From positions 1 through 56,243 of the forward strand of contig JBHJGP010000018.1 in assembly GCA_050331695.1 (NCBI GenBank): a DNA stretch of 56,243 nucleotides, given 5' to 3'. The stretch's first letter is position 1. Each line of letters starts with the position of its first letter. Below are positions 6,524-15,156 of the stretch, piece after piece. Under the pieces are notes generated by a model that was not told the origin of the DNA, did no database searches, and saw nothing but the letters and a program-made list of their open reading frames with translations. Origin of the DNA: JBHJGP01 sp050331695. GTDB lineage: Bacteria > Pseudomonadota > Alphaproteobacteria > Geminicoccales > Geminicoccaceae. A program made the translations under genes and the position numbers.

Positions 6524-9071
6524 TGACGATCCGGTCGGGCACCACGATCACCTTTTTGACCGGTTTGCCCGAAAGCGCCCGCGCCACGACGTCGGTCGCC
6601 AAGACGGCCGCTTCCACGTCGGCCGTTGGCGCTCCGGGTGGCATCGCGATTTCGCCACGCCGTTTGCCATTCACCTGGATCGGCAAGATCACGGTCGAGG
6701 CGACCAAAAGCGCCGGGTCCGCCTTCGGCCAGGTGGCGTCGACCACCAACCCTTCTTCGCCCAGCGCCGACCACAGCTCTTCCGCCAGATGCGGCATGAT
6801 CGGCGCCATCAGCCGGACCAACACTGAAAGGGCCTCCCGCAGCACCGGGCCGGCGGTCGGGTCGCTGGTGTCGAACTGCTCGATGGCGTGGGAAAACTCG
6901 CGGATCAGCGCCACCGCCTTGTTGAAATGAAAGCGGTCGATTTCCTGGGTGACGGCTTCGATGGTCGCGTGGGTCTGGCGCCGCAGCTCGCGGGCCTCGT
7001 CACTGAGCTCCGCCGGCATCTCGCCGTTGGGCCGGTTCACGGTCGAGGCGCGCTCGCTAATGATCCGCCACAGCCTGTTCAGATAGCGCCAGGCGCCTTC
7101 GATGCCGGCAGCGGTCCACTCCAAATCCCGGTCGGGGGGGCTGTCGGAGAGCACGAAGAGCCTGGCGCAGTCGGCACCATAGCTCTGGATGATCATATCC
7201 GGGTCGACCGTGTTCCGTTTCGACTTCGACATCTTCTCGACCCGCCCCAGAACCACGGGCTCCGCGCCGTCGACGGTCCGCCACTCGCCCGACGCGTCCT
7301 TGTCGACTTCACTAGGCTGCAGCCAGCGGCCGTCCGAGGAGCGGTAGGTTTGGTGGGTGATCATGCCCTGGGTGAACAGGCCGCTGAACGGTTCCTTCAC
7401 CGACATGTGCCCGGTCACCGTCATCGCCCGGGAAAAGAAGCGAGAATAGAGGAGATGCAGGACGGCGTGTTCGACGCCGCCGATATATTGATCGACCGGA
7501 AGCCAATAGTCTGCGGCGGCCCGGTCGACGGGACGGTCCGTCACCTCGGGTGAACAGAACCGGGCGAAGTACCAAGAGCTGTCGACGAAGGTGTCCATGG
7601 TGTCCGTCTCACGGAGCGCCTTCGCGCCGTCGCCCAGCGTAACTTGCCGCCAATCCCGATGGCGCTCCAGCGGGTTGCCGGGCTCGGAGAAATCCACATC
7701 TTCCGGCAGGGTGACCGGGAGCTGGTCACAGGGCACGGGTATGACGGTGCCGTCATCCTTGTAGAGGATCGGTATCGGACAGCCCCAGTAGCGCTGGCGG
7801 GACACCCCCCAGTCGCGAAGCCGGAAGGTTTCCTCGCCGCGCCCCCGACCCATCGCCTCCAATCGCCCGATCGCCGCTTTCTTCGCCGCTTCCACGCCAA
7901 GGCCGTCGAGAAAGTCTGAATTGATGATCGTGCCGTCGCCGGTATAGGCTTCGTCGGCGATCGAAAATCTGCCGATATCGGCCCCCGCCGGTAAAACGAC
8001 CGGCCGCACGGGGCAGTCGTACTTGCGGGCAAAATCGAGGTCGCGCTGATCATGGGCGGGACAGCCGAAGATCGCGCCGGCGCCGTAGTCCATCAGGACA
8101 AAATTGGCGACGTAGACCGGCAACAGCGCACCGGTGAAAGGGTGCCGGCATCTCAGACCGGTGTCGAAACCTCGCTTTTCCGCCCGGGCGATCGCTTCCT
8201 CGCTGGTGCCCACCGCGCTGCAGCTGTCGATAAACGCCCGGAGATCCGGATTACCGTTGGCGAGCTCCTGGGCCAGGGGATGGTCCGGTGCCATGGCCAT
8301 GAAACTGGCCCCGAAAAGCGTGTCGGGCCTGGTCGTGTAGACCTCCAGACCGTCATCGCGATCTTTGATTTCGAAGGTGATGCGGGCACCCCTGGACCGG
8401 CCGATCCAGTTGGTCTGCATCAATCGTACCTTATCCGGCCATCGCTCCAAGTTATCGATCGCGTCCAACAACTCCTGCGAGAAGGCGGTAATCCGGAAAA
8501 ACCACTGGCTGAGCTTTCGTCGTTCGACCGGCTCGCCGGAACGCCAGCCACGGCCATCGACCACCTGCTCGTTGGCCAACACGGTGTGATCCACGGGATC
8601 CCAATTGACCCAGCTCTCCTTTCGGTAAACCAGGCCTTTTTCGTAGAAGTCGAGGAACAGCGCCTGCTGGTGCCTGAAATATTCGGGATCGCAGGTGGCG
8701 AATTCCCGGCTCCAGTCCAGGGACAGACCGATCGTCTTGAGCTGCGCCTTCATCTCCTCGATGTTGGACCGGGTCCACATGCCCGGATGGACACCGCGCT
8801 CCATGGCCGCGTTCTCGGCAGGCAAACCGAAGGCGTCCCACCCCATCGGGTGCAGCACGTTGAACCCCTGCATGCGCCGCGTTCGGGCGATGACATCGCC
8901 GACAGCATAGTTGCGCACGTGGCCCATATGGATGCGGCCCGAGGGGTAGGGGAACATCTCGAGGACGTAGGCCTTAGGTTTGGTCGGATCGACGGCGACG
9001 CGGAACACGTCCCGGTCTCTCCAGACCTCCTGCCATTTGGCCTCGACATCGCGAAAGGCGTAGCGGGTCAT
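6510..9071 (-). CDS. leuS: leucyl-tRNA synthetase
   Basis: Class I aminoacyl-tRNA synthetase that attaches leucine to tRNA-Leu. It shows the HIGH-type signature (P-S-G-R-I-H-M-G-H), the K-M-S-K-S loop near residue 610 and the CP1 editing domain between them (T-T-R-P-D-T-L-F-G-A). About 853 residues is normal. A GTG at 9095 is in frame, but the ATG at 9071 begins the conserved M-T-R-Y-A-F-R-D-V-E-A-K-W-Q start and is preferred. It lies downstream of the DUF3576 gene and upstream of lptE and holA on the same strand. Confidence 0.97.
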   Translation of the reverse strand: MTRYAFRDVEAKWQEVWRDRDVFRVAVDPTKPKAYVLEMFPYPSGRIHMGHVRNYAVGDVIARTRRMQGFNVLHPMGWDAFGLPAENAAMERGVHPGMWTRSNIEEMKAQLKTIGLSLDWSREFATCDPEYFRHQQALFLDFYEKGLVYRKESWVNWDPVDHTVLANEQVVDGRGWRSGEPVERRKLSQWFFRITAFSQELLDAIDNLERWPDKVRLMQTNWIGRSRGARITFEIKDRDDGLEVYTTRPDTLFGASFMAMAPDHPLAQELANGNPDLRAFIDSCSAVGTSEEAIARAEKRGFDTGLRCRHPFTGALLPVYVANFVLMDYGAGAIFGCPAHDQRDLDFARKYDCPVRPVVLPAGADIGRFSIADEAYTGDGTIINSDFLDGLGVEAAKKAAIGRLEAMGRGRGEETFRLRDWGVSRQRYWGCPIPILYKDDGTVIPVPCDQLPVTLPEDVDFSEPGNPLERHRDWRQVTLGDGAKALRETDTMDTFVDSSWYFARFCSPEVTDRPVDRAAADYWLPVDQYIGGVEHAVLHLLYSRFFSRAMTVTGHMSVKEPFSGLFTQGMITHQTYRSSDGRWLQPSEVDKDASGEWRTVDGAEPVVLGRVEKMSKSKRNTVDPDMIIQSYGADCARLFVLSDSPPDRDLEWTAAGIEGAWRYLNRLWRIISERASTVNRPNGEMPAELSDEARELRRQTHATIEAVTQEIDRFHFNKAVALIREFSHAIEQFDTSDPTAGPVLREALSVLVRLMAPIMPHLAEELWSALGEEGLVVDATWPKADPALLVASTVILPIQVNGKRRGEIAMPPGAPTADVEAAVLATDVVARALSGKPVKKVIVVPDRIVNVVA

Positions 9072-9131
9072 GGGCGATCGACCTTGCTGGCGCACCTGGG
9101 AAAGGGTTGTTCTCAGGCGGAAGCGTGGAGC

Positions 9132-9710
9132 CTACTGGCCGGCGGTGGCTATTCGAAGCTCCCGCGCCCGGGTAAGGATGGCGTTCTCGAGCTCGACCGC
9201 CGTCGCCGGGTCGACGTCCGCGTCGAGCCAGGCTTCTTCGTTCTTGGCCTGGCGAAACACGCTTACCTTGAGCGCATCGGCCCTGAGGCGCGTGTCGAGA
9301 ATGTAGACGTTGAGCTTGAAGCGTTCATCCGGCGTTTCGGTCGGTTGGTACCACTCGGTGATGATCACGCCGCCGAACGGATCGGCCGAGGTCAGAGGCA
9401 TGAAATCGATGGTGTCCAGGGACGCGCGCCACAAGAAAGCGTTGACGCCGATCCCGCCGCCTGTGCCGCTTTCTTCCTCTTCCGCCCGGCTTGGGCCAAA
9501 CAACCTGATGCCGTCCTCGCCGGTCAAGGTGCCGAAACGCTCGCGCTCGATCTGGTCTTCGCGATCATAGGGCGAGAACTCGTCGTTGCTAATTGGCACA
9601 TTGTTGCAGCCGACCAAAGCCAAGGCGACGAGGCTCACGACGCTAACGCACAAGGCCCGAGACAAGATAGATTGTCCCGCCAGTATCGGAGAATTCACAG
9701 GCAGTTCCAT
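9132..9710 (-). CDS. DUF3576 family lipoprotein
   Basis: 192 residues from the ATG at 9710, chosen because it places a signal peptide and lipobox (A-L-V-G-C) at the N-terminus. The body contains the family's G-I-G-V-N-A-F-L-W-R-A-S-L-D and F-G-G-V-I-I-T-E-W-Y segments. DUF3576 proteins are typical of alphaproteobacteria and often sit directly upstream of leuS, as here. They are predicted envelope lipoproteins of unknown function. The gene is 60 bp upstream of leuS and probably co-transcribed with it. Confidence 0.85.
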   Translation of the reverse strand: MELPVNSPILAGQSILSRALCVSVVSLVALALVGCNNVPISNDEFSPYDREDQIERERFGTLTGEDGIRLFGPSRAEEEESGTGGGIGVNAFLWRASLDTIDFMPLTSADPFGGVIITEWYQPTETPDERFKLNVYILDTRLRADALKVSVFRQAKNEEAWLDADVDPATAVELENAILTRARELRIATAGQ

Positions 9711-9814
9711 TTCCGTGCAAGCCGCTGAACCGACCATAGCAGGTCGCCCGGCGCAAACAAACACCCGCGAAAAGAGACGCTTCCAGCCGCGTCCTTACGG
9801 TCAGGACGAAAGGT

Positions 9815-10456
9815 TCAGAACGAAAGTCGGAGCGAAATGCGGCCCGTAGCCGCGCTCTCCCGTTCGTCCGAGCTCAGCGCCACGTCGCCACCGAGGCGCA
9901 TCCAAGGCTTGGCCGCGACATCCGTGCTCAGCATGTAGATGTCTCGGGTTTCGGCCTGCCGTTCGATCTGGGTGTAGACGAGGTTGGCCCGCCAGTCGCC
10001 ATAGGCGAGGCCGGCGCTGACGGTGCTGGAATCGAAACGGCTGACTGCGGTCTGGCCAAACGCTCCGCTCAGCGTGACGCCCCGCCATTCCAGCGCGCCA
10101 CCACCGAGCCAACTCACGCTCGGGTTAGCCGCTCCACTCGGCCGCCGTTCGGTCGGCGTCAGTCCCAGAGCTTTGTGGCGGTCCAGATCGAAAACGCCGT
10201 CCAGGTAAGATGTCGTCTCCTCACCCATATCCTGGGCGCCGAGGGCGACGTCGAACTTGACCCCAATAGAGCCCAGTCGTCCTTGCCGTGGTGTGAATTG
10301 GAACTGGGCAAAGGACGACGGTGATGGGGTCGCCGAAAGAGGGTCGGTCGATGCCTGCGGCTCCCAACCTCCACCCAAGCTTAAGGGTGCCGCGCCCACC
10401 GGAGCAGCCAAAATGAATCCCCACAACGAACCGAGCACGAAAACAAGGGGTCTCAT
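9815..10456 (-). CDS. predicted outer-membrane beta-barrel protein (porin-like)
   Basis: 213 residues from ATG 10456, where a signal peptide (M-R-P-L-V-F-V-L-G then A-P-V-G-A-A) begins. An in-frame GTG at 10507 would add 17 hydrophilic residues. The mature part has many alternating hydrophobic/polar strands (V-G-L-type strands such as S-A-G-L-A-Y-G-D-W and A-N-L-V-Y-T-Q-I) and ends in a terminal phenylalanine (L-R-L-S-F), the usual barrel-assembly signal. It is shorter than a 16-stranded porin, so it is likely a small barrel or a reduced porin relative. It follows the full-length porin gene but is separated from it by a terminator. Confidence 0.65.
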   Translation of the reverse strand: MRPLVFVLGSLWGFILAAPVGAAPLSLGGGWEPQASTDPLSATPSPSSFAQFQFTPRQGRLGSIGVKFDVALGAQDMGEETTSYLDGVFDLDRHKALGLTPTERRPSGAANPSVSWLGGGALEWRGVTLSGAFGQTAVSRFDSSTVSAGLAYGDWRANLVYTQIERQAETRDIYMLSTDVAAKPWMRLGGDVALSSDERESAATGRISLRLSF

Positions 10457-10594
10457 TGGCAAGGAACCATGTTCAATCGAAGATTGGATATGCCTGAACC
10501 ATCTCACCCGTTCAAGTCACCCCATCAACTGATGTCAGTTTAGCAGAAAGCGCTCGCTAGGGGACCAAAGAAAAGCGAGCCACGTGCCCCCGAA

Positions 10595-10626
10595 AATGAC
10601 AAAGGCGGCGGGACGAGCCCGCCGCC
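10595..10626 (-). terminator. Rho-independent terminator after the porin gene
   Basis: On the minus strand a nine-base-pair stem (GGCGGCGGG 10604-10612 with CCCGCCGCC 10618-10626) has a five-base loop and is followed by TTTGTCATTTT. It lies 27 bp after the porin stop codon. Confidence 0.75.
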
Positions 10627-10652
10627 TGGACAAACACAATGATCCGGAAGGA

Positions 10653-11663
10653 TCAGAACGAAAAGTCGAGACGAATAACGCCGGTGACACCGTCATCATC
10701 GTCACCGGTGTCGTTGTCGAAGATGGCGATATCGCCCTTCAACACCGCACCGGGGGCGATGGCCGTGTCCGCCGAGATCACGTAGAGCTCGGGCTCGCCG
10801 CCATCGTCAACATCGTTGAAGCCGTAGGTAAAGGAGAGGTTCGCCGGGCCGAGCGAAGCAGCGATACCGGCATTGATGATCTCGGTTTCGACGTCGCTCA
10901 GATCTTCCTGGAAGTAGGCGCCGGCAAGGCTGAAGCCCGCAAAACCGAGCTGAATGCCGCCGCCGATCGCGGTGAAATCGTCGTCGCCGGGCTCTTCGAC
11001 ACCGCCGATGCTGCCAACAACGGAGGCAGTGATGTCGACCCCGGAGAAGGCACCTTCGTAGACGATCGCGCCTTCACCCAAGGTCTCGATGTCGCCGGTA
11101 TCGTCCAAGCTGATCACGTCACCGCCGGCACCCACGTCCGGGGTGTAGCTGGCGCCAAACTGAAGGCCGCCGATCACGGGCGTGTAGTAGCGGATCTTAT
11201 TGGCGTCGCCGGAATTGGTCTGAACGATGTCGACCGTGCCGCCGACAAAACCGTCACCGTCGATACCACCGGTACCAGCCGCGACCGAGAAGCCACCGAC
11301 CTTGGAGTTGTCCACCGCGCCGTCTTCAGAACCCAGGCGGACTTCACCGAAACCACCTGAGAGGAAAATCCACGCCTCGTCGGTATTGGCCTCGGAGTTG
11401 GTGTCCGTCTCGAATTCGATCGTGCCGCCATATTCGAGGCCGCTATCGGAGGTGCTCCGGGCGTTAACGATAATCTCGGAGTCGGTGAAAAAATTGTGCT
11501 CGCGAGCACTGTCTTCACCACTTTCTTCTTCGACATCACCGAGACCGACACCGAACCGGGCAAAGCCGCCGAGCGTCAGATCGAAGTCCTGCGCATTGGC
11601 TTGAGAGGCTGTCAAAAGGGCTGCGCCAGCAATCGCCGACGTGCCAAGAAGGAACTTTTTCAT
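10653..11663 (-). CDS. outer-membrane porin (alphaproteobacterial Porin_4 type)
   Basis: 336-residue trimeric-type porin for diffusion of small solutes. The start at 11663 is chosen because a GGGGA ribosome-binding site lies five bases upstream; other in-frame ATG/GTG codons upstream are worse placed. The signal peptide ends at N-A-Q-A-N-A-Q. The barrel opens with F-D-L-T-L-G-G-F-A-R-F-G and closes with G-V-I-R-L-D-F-S-F, ending in phenylalanine. Aspartate- and glutamate-rich loops (E-D-S-A, D-D-D-D) make it very acidic, which would suit a marine or saline habitat (inference). Middle strands carry the R-L-G-S-E-D-G-A-V-D-N loop typical of the family's constriction. Confidence 0.9.
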   Translation of the reverse strand: MKKFLLGTSAIAGAALLTASQANAQDFDLTLGGFARFGVGLGDVEEESGEDSAREHNFFTDSEIIVNARSTSDSGLEYGGTIEFETDTNSEANTDEAWIFLSGGFGEVRLGSEDGAVDNSKVGGFSVAAGTGGIDGDGFVGGTVDIVQTNSGDANKIRYYTPVIGGLQFGASYTPDVGAGGDVISLDDTGDIETLGEGAIVYEGAFSGVDITASVVGSIGGVEEPGDDDFTAIGGGIQLGFAGFSLAGAYFQEDLSDVETEIINAGIAASLGPANLSFTYGFNDVDDGGEPELYVISADTAIAPGAVLKGDIAIFDNDTGDDDDGVTGVIRLDFSF

Positions 11664-11806
11664 CTTCATCCCCGTACACACGAGCCCAAGGGGCGAGTGC
11701 TTTTTTCACTCAGGCGACTGACCCAAGCGCCCGTCGCACACATGGGCGTTATCCGAGCCAATCACCGGTTCGGCAAGAGCCCGTCTGCGAGCCTTCATTC
11801 ATTTCC

Positions 11807-11831
11807 GCAACACTGTTGCATAGATGCAACA
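11807..11831. promoter_or_regulatory. overlapping TGTTGC/GCAACA inverted repeats upstream of the porin
   Basis: GCAACA-C-TGTTGC (11807-11819) overlaps TGTTGCA-TAGA-TGCAACA (11814-11831), so three half-sites alternate in 25 bp. The cluster lies just after the JmjC gene and about 150 bp before the porin start. It could be an operator for the porin or a 3-prime hairpin of the JmjC transcript. No T run follows it. Confidence 0.4.
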
Positions 11832-11841
11832 AATTCCCCGA

Positions 11842-13035
11842 TCAGGCAGCTCTGATCAGCGCCATCCGTTTCATGTCTTCAACGAACTGTTCGACGTTAG
11901 TCTTTGGTTCTTTGGAAAAAGCTTGGCAGAGGTCCGATAGGGCAAAGGCGTCGCGCTCCAGCACCCAGGCGACCATCGGCGAGACGTTGGCGGGCACCTC
12001 GACAGCGCCTTTCTGGCCTTCCTTGAGCAAACCGAAGCGCCCGCCCTGCTCGACCAGTCTGATGCCGTTGGCCTGCACCTGGAAATCGATCGCAGGCTCC
12101 TCGAGAAGGTCCGGCAGGTGATAGGCCTCCCGGTCGTAGGCAAAGCCCGATTGAAGAGCTTTCGTTTGTTGGAGCACCGGATCGGACGTGACGACGTCGT
12201 AGAGCTTGGCGCCAAGTGTTTCCAGATACTCCTTCAGAGCGGCGGGATCGCGGGGGAGGTTTTGGCGAAACGCCGGTTCGGCCACGCAGCGCTCGAAAAG
12301 CGTCCCCAAAACATCGAGCCCGATCGGATAGGTGAGACCCATGGCGATGTGAACGCAGCCGCCGTCATCGGCCAGGGCATCGTGGTACCAGCCCCGAGGC
12401 AGGTAGAGCAGATCGCCCGGCTGCATCCTCACCTCGGTAACGAGTTCACCCTTCTCGCGCTCCTTTTGCTCCATCGGCAGCTCGAAGGCCGGATGGGCGA
12501 TGGGGTGGGTGCCGCGCCCGGAATAGAGGTGCCAGGTCTTTTCGCCCTCGACATGAAGCGCGAACACGTCATGGGTGTCGTAGTGGGCGGAAAAACCCTG
12601 GCGACGCTTGGATGACAGATAGAGGTTGGCCTGGGCCTTGGCACCGAACGCGGTCTCGAGGAGGGATGCCACCTGGCGCATGCCCGGCGTCAGATAGTCG
12701 ATGTCATTGGCGACCAGGGTGGCGCCGCGGCTGAGGAAGGCTTTGACCTTCTTGGCGTCGGGGCGCAGCACCTGGTGGCCATCGCGGCCGATCGCCGGCG
12801 CGCAATACTGGTCTGGTGCGACCCGCTGTTTGTCGAGCACCAGTTCCATCGAGCGCTGGGACCAAAGCGAGAGTTGCGACAGGAGATTGCCCAGATGGCT
12901 CCAGGTCATCACCTCCTGGAACTTGTCGGCCGAGCCCTTGAGATGGAGCGGTTTCTGATCGAAATAGTCGTTGATGAAGGCCTCGGCGCCAATCGGCTGA
13001 AAGAGCGCGTCCAGATCCTTAAGCGCGGCGTGCAT
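11842..13035 (-). CDS. JmjC/cupin-fold 2-oxoglutarate- and Fe(II)-dependent oxygenase (ribosomal oxygenase-like)
   Basis: 397-residue cupin_4/JmjC protein related to the bacterial ribosomal oxygenase YcfD/RoxA, which hydroxylates an arginine of ribosomal protein L16; the substrate here is inferred only. The iron triad is visible as H151-Y-D153 and H218 in P-R-G-W-Y-H-D. K166 in G-E-K-T-W-H-L may bind 2-oxoglutarate. The C-terminal region (about 250-397) is a winged-helix-like cap, as in the family. The ATG at 13035 is preferred over an in-frame start at 13056 because an AGGGGAGGAT ribosome-binding site sits five bases before it. Confidence 0.85.
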   Translation of the reverse strand: MHAALKDLDALFQPIGAEAFINDYFDQKPLHLKGSADKFQEVMTWSHLGNLLSQLSLWSQRSMELVLDKQRVAPDQYCAPAIGRDGHQVLRPDAKKVKAFLSRGATLVANDIDYLTPGMRQVASLLETAFGAKAQANLYLSSKRRQGFSAHYDTHDVFALHVEGEKTWHLYSGRGTHPIAHPAFELPMEQKEREKGELVTEVRMQPGDLLYLPRGWYHDALADDGGCVHIAMGLTYPIGLDVLGTLFERCVAEPAFRQNLPRDPAALKEYLETLGAKLYDVVTSDPVLQQTKALQSGFAYDREAYHLPDLLEEPAIDFQVQANGIRLVEQGGRFGLLKEGQKGAVEVPANVSPMVAWVLERDAFALSDLCQAFSKEPKTNVEQFVEDMKRMALIRAA

Positions 13036-13089
13036 GGCATCCTCCCCTCGAAGCAAACCCCGTGCGGCAACTCAGGTGGCGATAGATAG

Positions 13090-13776
13090 ATGGTCCAGCG
13101 AGCGGAACCAAGCGAGGCGGACGTGGCCGGTCGTGTTCAGGCAGTCCGGCAGGAGATCGTCGACGCGGCGCGCGCAGCGGAGCGTGATCCGGCGACGATC
13201 GAACTGGTCGCTGTTTCCAAACGTCAGCCACTCGAGCGAATCGAAGCGGGTCTGAACGCGGGGCTCTCCAGTTTCGGAGAGAACTACGTCCAGGAAGCGC
13301 AAGACCGTTGGTCTGGCGCGCGGCGTTCCAAGATCCGGCTGCATATGATCGGCCCGCTCCAGACCAACAAGGCGAAGGAGGCCGTGCGCCTGTTCGACGT
13401 GATCCAAACCGTCGACCGGGACAAGCTCGCCCGGTCGCTCGCAAAGGAGATGGACAAACAAGACCGCCGCCCACCCTGCTACGTTCAGGTCAATACCGGC
13501 GAGGAAAAACAAAAGGCCGGCGTTCTACCGGGCGATCTCGCCGACTTCGTGGGCCGGTGCCGAGAGGACTACGCCCTGCCGCTTACGGGCCTCATGGCCA
13601 TTCCGCCCGTCGATGATGAGCCGGCGCTGCACTTCGCGCTGCTCAAGCGCTGGGCCGATCGTCTCGGGCTCGAAGAAGTGAGCATGGGCATGAGCGGCGA
13701 TTTCGCCAAAGCCATCAAGCTGGGTGCCACCTGTGTCCGGGTCGGCTCCGCATTGTTCGGTCCGAGATTATCTTAG
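13090..13776 (+). CDS. YggS/PLPBP family pyridoxal-phosphate homeostasis protein
   Basis: 228-residue single-domain alanine-racemase-like barrel that binds PLP without known catalysis and buffers vitamin B6 and amino-acid pools. K44 in V-A-V-S-K is the PLP lysine. The family motifs F-G-E-N-Y-V-Q-E-A, H-M-I-G-P-L-Q-T-N-K and L-G-A-T-C-V-R-V-G-S-A-L-F-G are present. It is divergent from the JmjC gene with only 54 bp between start codons. Downstream, a weak GC hairpin (13794-13814) separates it from the convergent CGNR gene. Confidence 0.93.
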   Translation: MVQRAEPSEADVAGRVQAVRQEIVDAARAAERDPATIELVAVSKRQPLERIEAGLNAGLSSFGENYVQEAQDRWSGARRSKIRLHMIGPLQTNKAKEAVRLFDVIQTVDRDKLARSLAKEMDKQDRRPPCYVQVNTGEEKQKAGVLPGDLADFVGRCREDYALPLTGLMAIPPVDDEPALHFALLKRWADRLGLEEVSMGMSGDFAKAIKLGATCVRVGSALFGPRLS

Positions 13777-13793
13777 ATGATTGAACGAGCGTT

Positions 13794-13814
13794 CGCCGGG
13801 GCTCGTGACCGGCG
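13794..13814. terminator. weak bidirectional hairpin between convergent genes
   Basis: CGCCGG at 13794-13799 pairs with CCGGCG at 13809-13814 around a nine-base loop. It lies between the stops of the YggS-like and CGNR genes. No clear T run follows, so termination is only a possibility. Confidence 0.3.
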
Positions 13815-13820
13815 TGCCCC

Positions 13821-14369
13821 TTACTTCGCTCCAGGGTCGGCTCGGGTTCGGCTGATCCGCTGATAGTGGCGGCTCGCTTTAGCGCGGTTGCCGCAGGTTT
13901 CCATGAGACACCATTTCCGCCGACCGTTCTTCGTCTCATCGACGAACATCCAGCCGCAATCGATGCCGGGGCAAGTTTTGACCCGCCCCTGCTCGCGCGG
14001 ATCGCTCAGGATTGATAGAGCGGAAACGGCGATCAGAGCGAAGAGAGGCTGGCCCCTCAGCTTACCGCCAAACCGTCCGTTCTTGATGTCGATGAGCCGT
14101 AAATGAGGCTCGAGGATGGCTAAATCGCCGCGGGTCTGATCGAGGAACAGAGCCCTCAGCCCTCGGCGAAACCGGTACACCGCTTGCTCCGAACCGGGGC
14201 GGTCGACCTCCGAAAGCCCCAAAGCCTCTAACCAGATATCAAGATCCGCGAGCGCTCCGATCTTCTCATGGACGACGGCGCCATCGGACGACCAGTCGGC
14301 CGTGTTGAGAAAATCGAGCGCCAGCCGACCGCCGACCAGCCTTACCGGGTGGCCTTCACCGTAGGTCAT
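13821..14369 (-). CDS. CGNR zinc-finger protein, putative transcriptional regulator
   Basis: 182 residues. The N-terminal ABATE-type domain (G-G-R-L-A-L-D-F-L-N-T) is followed by a C-terminal CGNR zinc finger: C133, C138, C154 and C159, with C-G-N-R at 159-162 and the basic R-A-K-A-S-R-H-Y tail. Proteins of this family are thought to bind DNA and sense small molecules; this is family knowledge, weakly tested. The gene is divergent from azlCD, and two inverted repeats sit in the gap, so it probably regulates itself and azlCD (inference). Confidence 0.85.
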   Translation of the reverse strand: MTYGEGHPVRLVGGRLALDFLNTADWSSDGAVVHEKIGALADLDIWLEALGLSEVDRPGSEQAVYRFRRGLRALFLDQTRGDLAILEPHLRLIDIKNGRFGGKLRGQPLFALIAVSALSILSDPREQGRVKTCPGIDCGWMFVDETKNGRRKWCLMETCGNRAKASRHYQRISRTRADPGAK

Positions 14370-14378
14370 GGGCTCAGA

Positions 14379-14398
14379 CTAACCACAACAAGGGTTGA
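14379..14398. promoter_or_regulatory. CGNR-azlC operator copy 1
   Basis: CTAACC, eight bases, GGTTGA. The left half equals that of copy 2 at 14419, and the right half differs in its last two bases. It starts ten bases upstream of the CGNR start codon. Confidence 0.6.
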
Positions 14399-14418
14399 CA
14401 GGCGACCCCCTCATCCGA

Positions 14419-14438
14419 CTAACCTCTGTTATGGTTAG
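14419..14438. promoter_or_regulatory. CGNR-azlC operator copy 2
   Basis: CTAACC, eight bases, GGTTAG: a perfect inverted repeat starting exactly 40 bp after copy 1. It covers the ATG at 14431, which argues that azlC really starts further downstream. Confidence 0.65.
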
Positions 14439-14487
14439 AACGGGGAAAGACCCGGGAAGGCGCTCACGACCGCACCCGATCGTCACG

Positions 14488-15156
14488 ATGAGCGGTGTCA
14501 CCCGTGGAGCCCGCCGCCTGTTTCCGATCGCGATCTTCGTCATCCCGTTCGGAATCGCTTTCGGCGTGGCGGCCGTCGAGGCCGGCTTAAGCGCGTTTCA
14601 GGCGATCACGATGAGTGGCCTGGTGTTTTCGGGCGCTGCGCAGTTCGCGGCTCTCGATTTTTGGACCAGTCCCATCGCCTTCGGATCATTGGCGCTGGTC
14701 GCCCTGGCCTTGAACGCCCGCCACGTCATTATGGGTGCCGCCCTGGCGCCCTGGGTCAATGAGTTGCCCTTGGCGAAGCGGCTTCTGGTCCTCACCTTTT
14801 TGAGCGATGCGAATTTTGCCGACAGCCAACCCGCGTTCAAATCGGGAGAGCGGGATGTCGGTGTCCTGCTAGGCGGCGGTTTGATCCTCTGGACGAATTG
14901 GATCGCCGGCACCGCCATCGGCGCGGCCGGCGGGTCCTTGATCGGCGAGCCCGAAACGTTCGGCGTCGATGTCGTGATGGTCTGTTTTTTCGCCGCGGTC
15001 GTGGTCGGTCAGCTCAACGACCGGACCATGATCCTGCCTGCGATCGTCGCTGCTGTCGTCTCGATTGCGTCCTTGGCATGGGGGCCCACCGGGTGGAACG
15101 TCATTCTCGCTGCCTTTTCGGGTGGCCTGGCCGCGACGATCTTCCATGCCAAGTGA
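14488..15156 (+). CDS. azlC: AzlC family amino-acid exporter large subunit
   Basis: 222-residue membrane protein, the large subunit of AzlCD-type branched-chain amino-acid exporters. It carries the family motifs P-F-G-I-A-F-G, F-S-G-A-A-Q-F-A and A-L-N-A-R-H-V-I-M-G-A, with about six to seven helices. In-frame starts also exist at 14395 and 14431, but both fall in the operator region and give a basic, non-conserved lead, so 14488 is preferred. No strong ribosome-binding site is seen for any of them. It overlaps azlD by 11 bases. Confidence 0.88.
   Translation: MSGVTRGARRLFPIAIFVIPFGIAFGVAAVEAGLSAFQAITMSGLVFSGAAQFAALDFWTSPIAFGSLALVALALNARHVIMGAALAPWVNELPLAKRLLVLTFLSDANFADSQPAFKSGERDVGVLLGGGLILWTNWIAGTAIGAAGGSLIGEPETFGVDVVMVCFFAAVVVGQLNDRTMILPAIVAAVVSIASLAWGPTGWNVILAAFSGGLAATIFHAK

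Noticed and set aside
8052..9728. 558-codon open frame on the plus strand
   Set aside because: It lies opposite leuS and the DUF3576 gene, has no recognisable domain, and arises from high-GC codon bias. The leuS frame is unmistakable.
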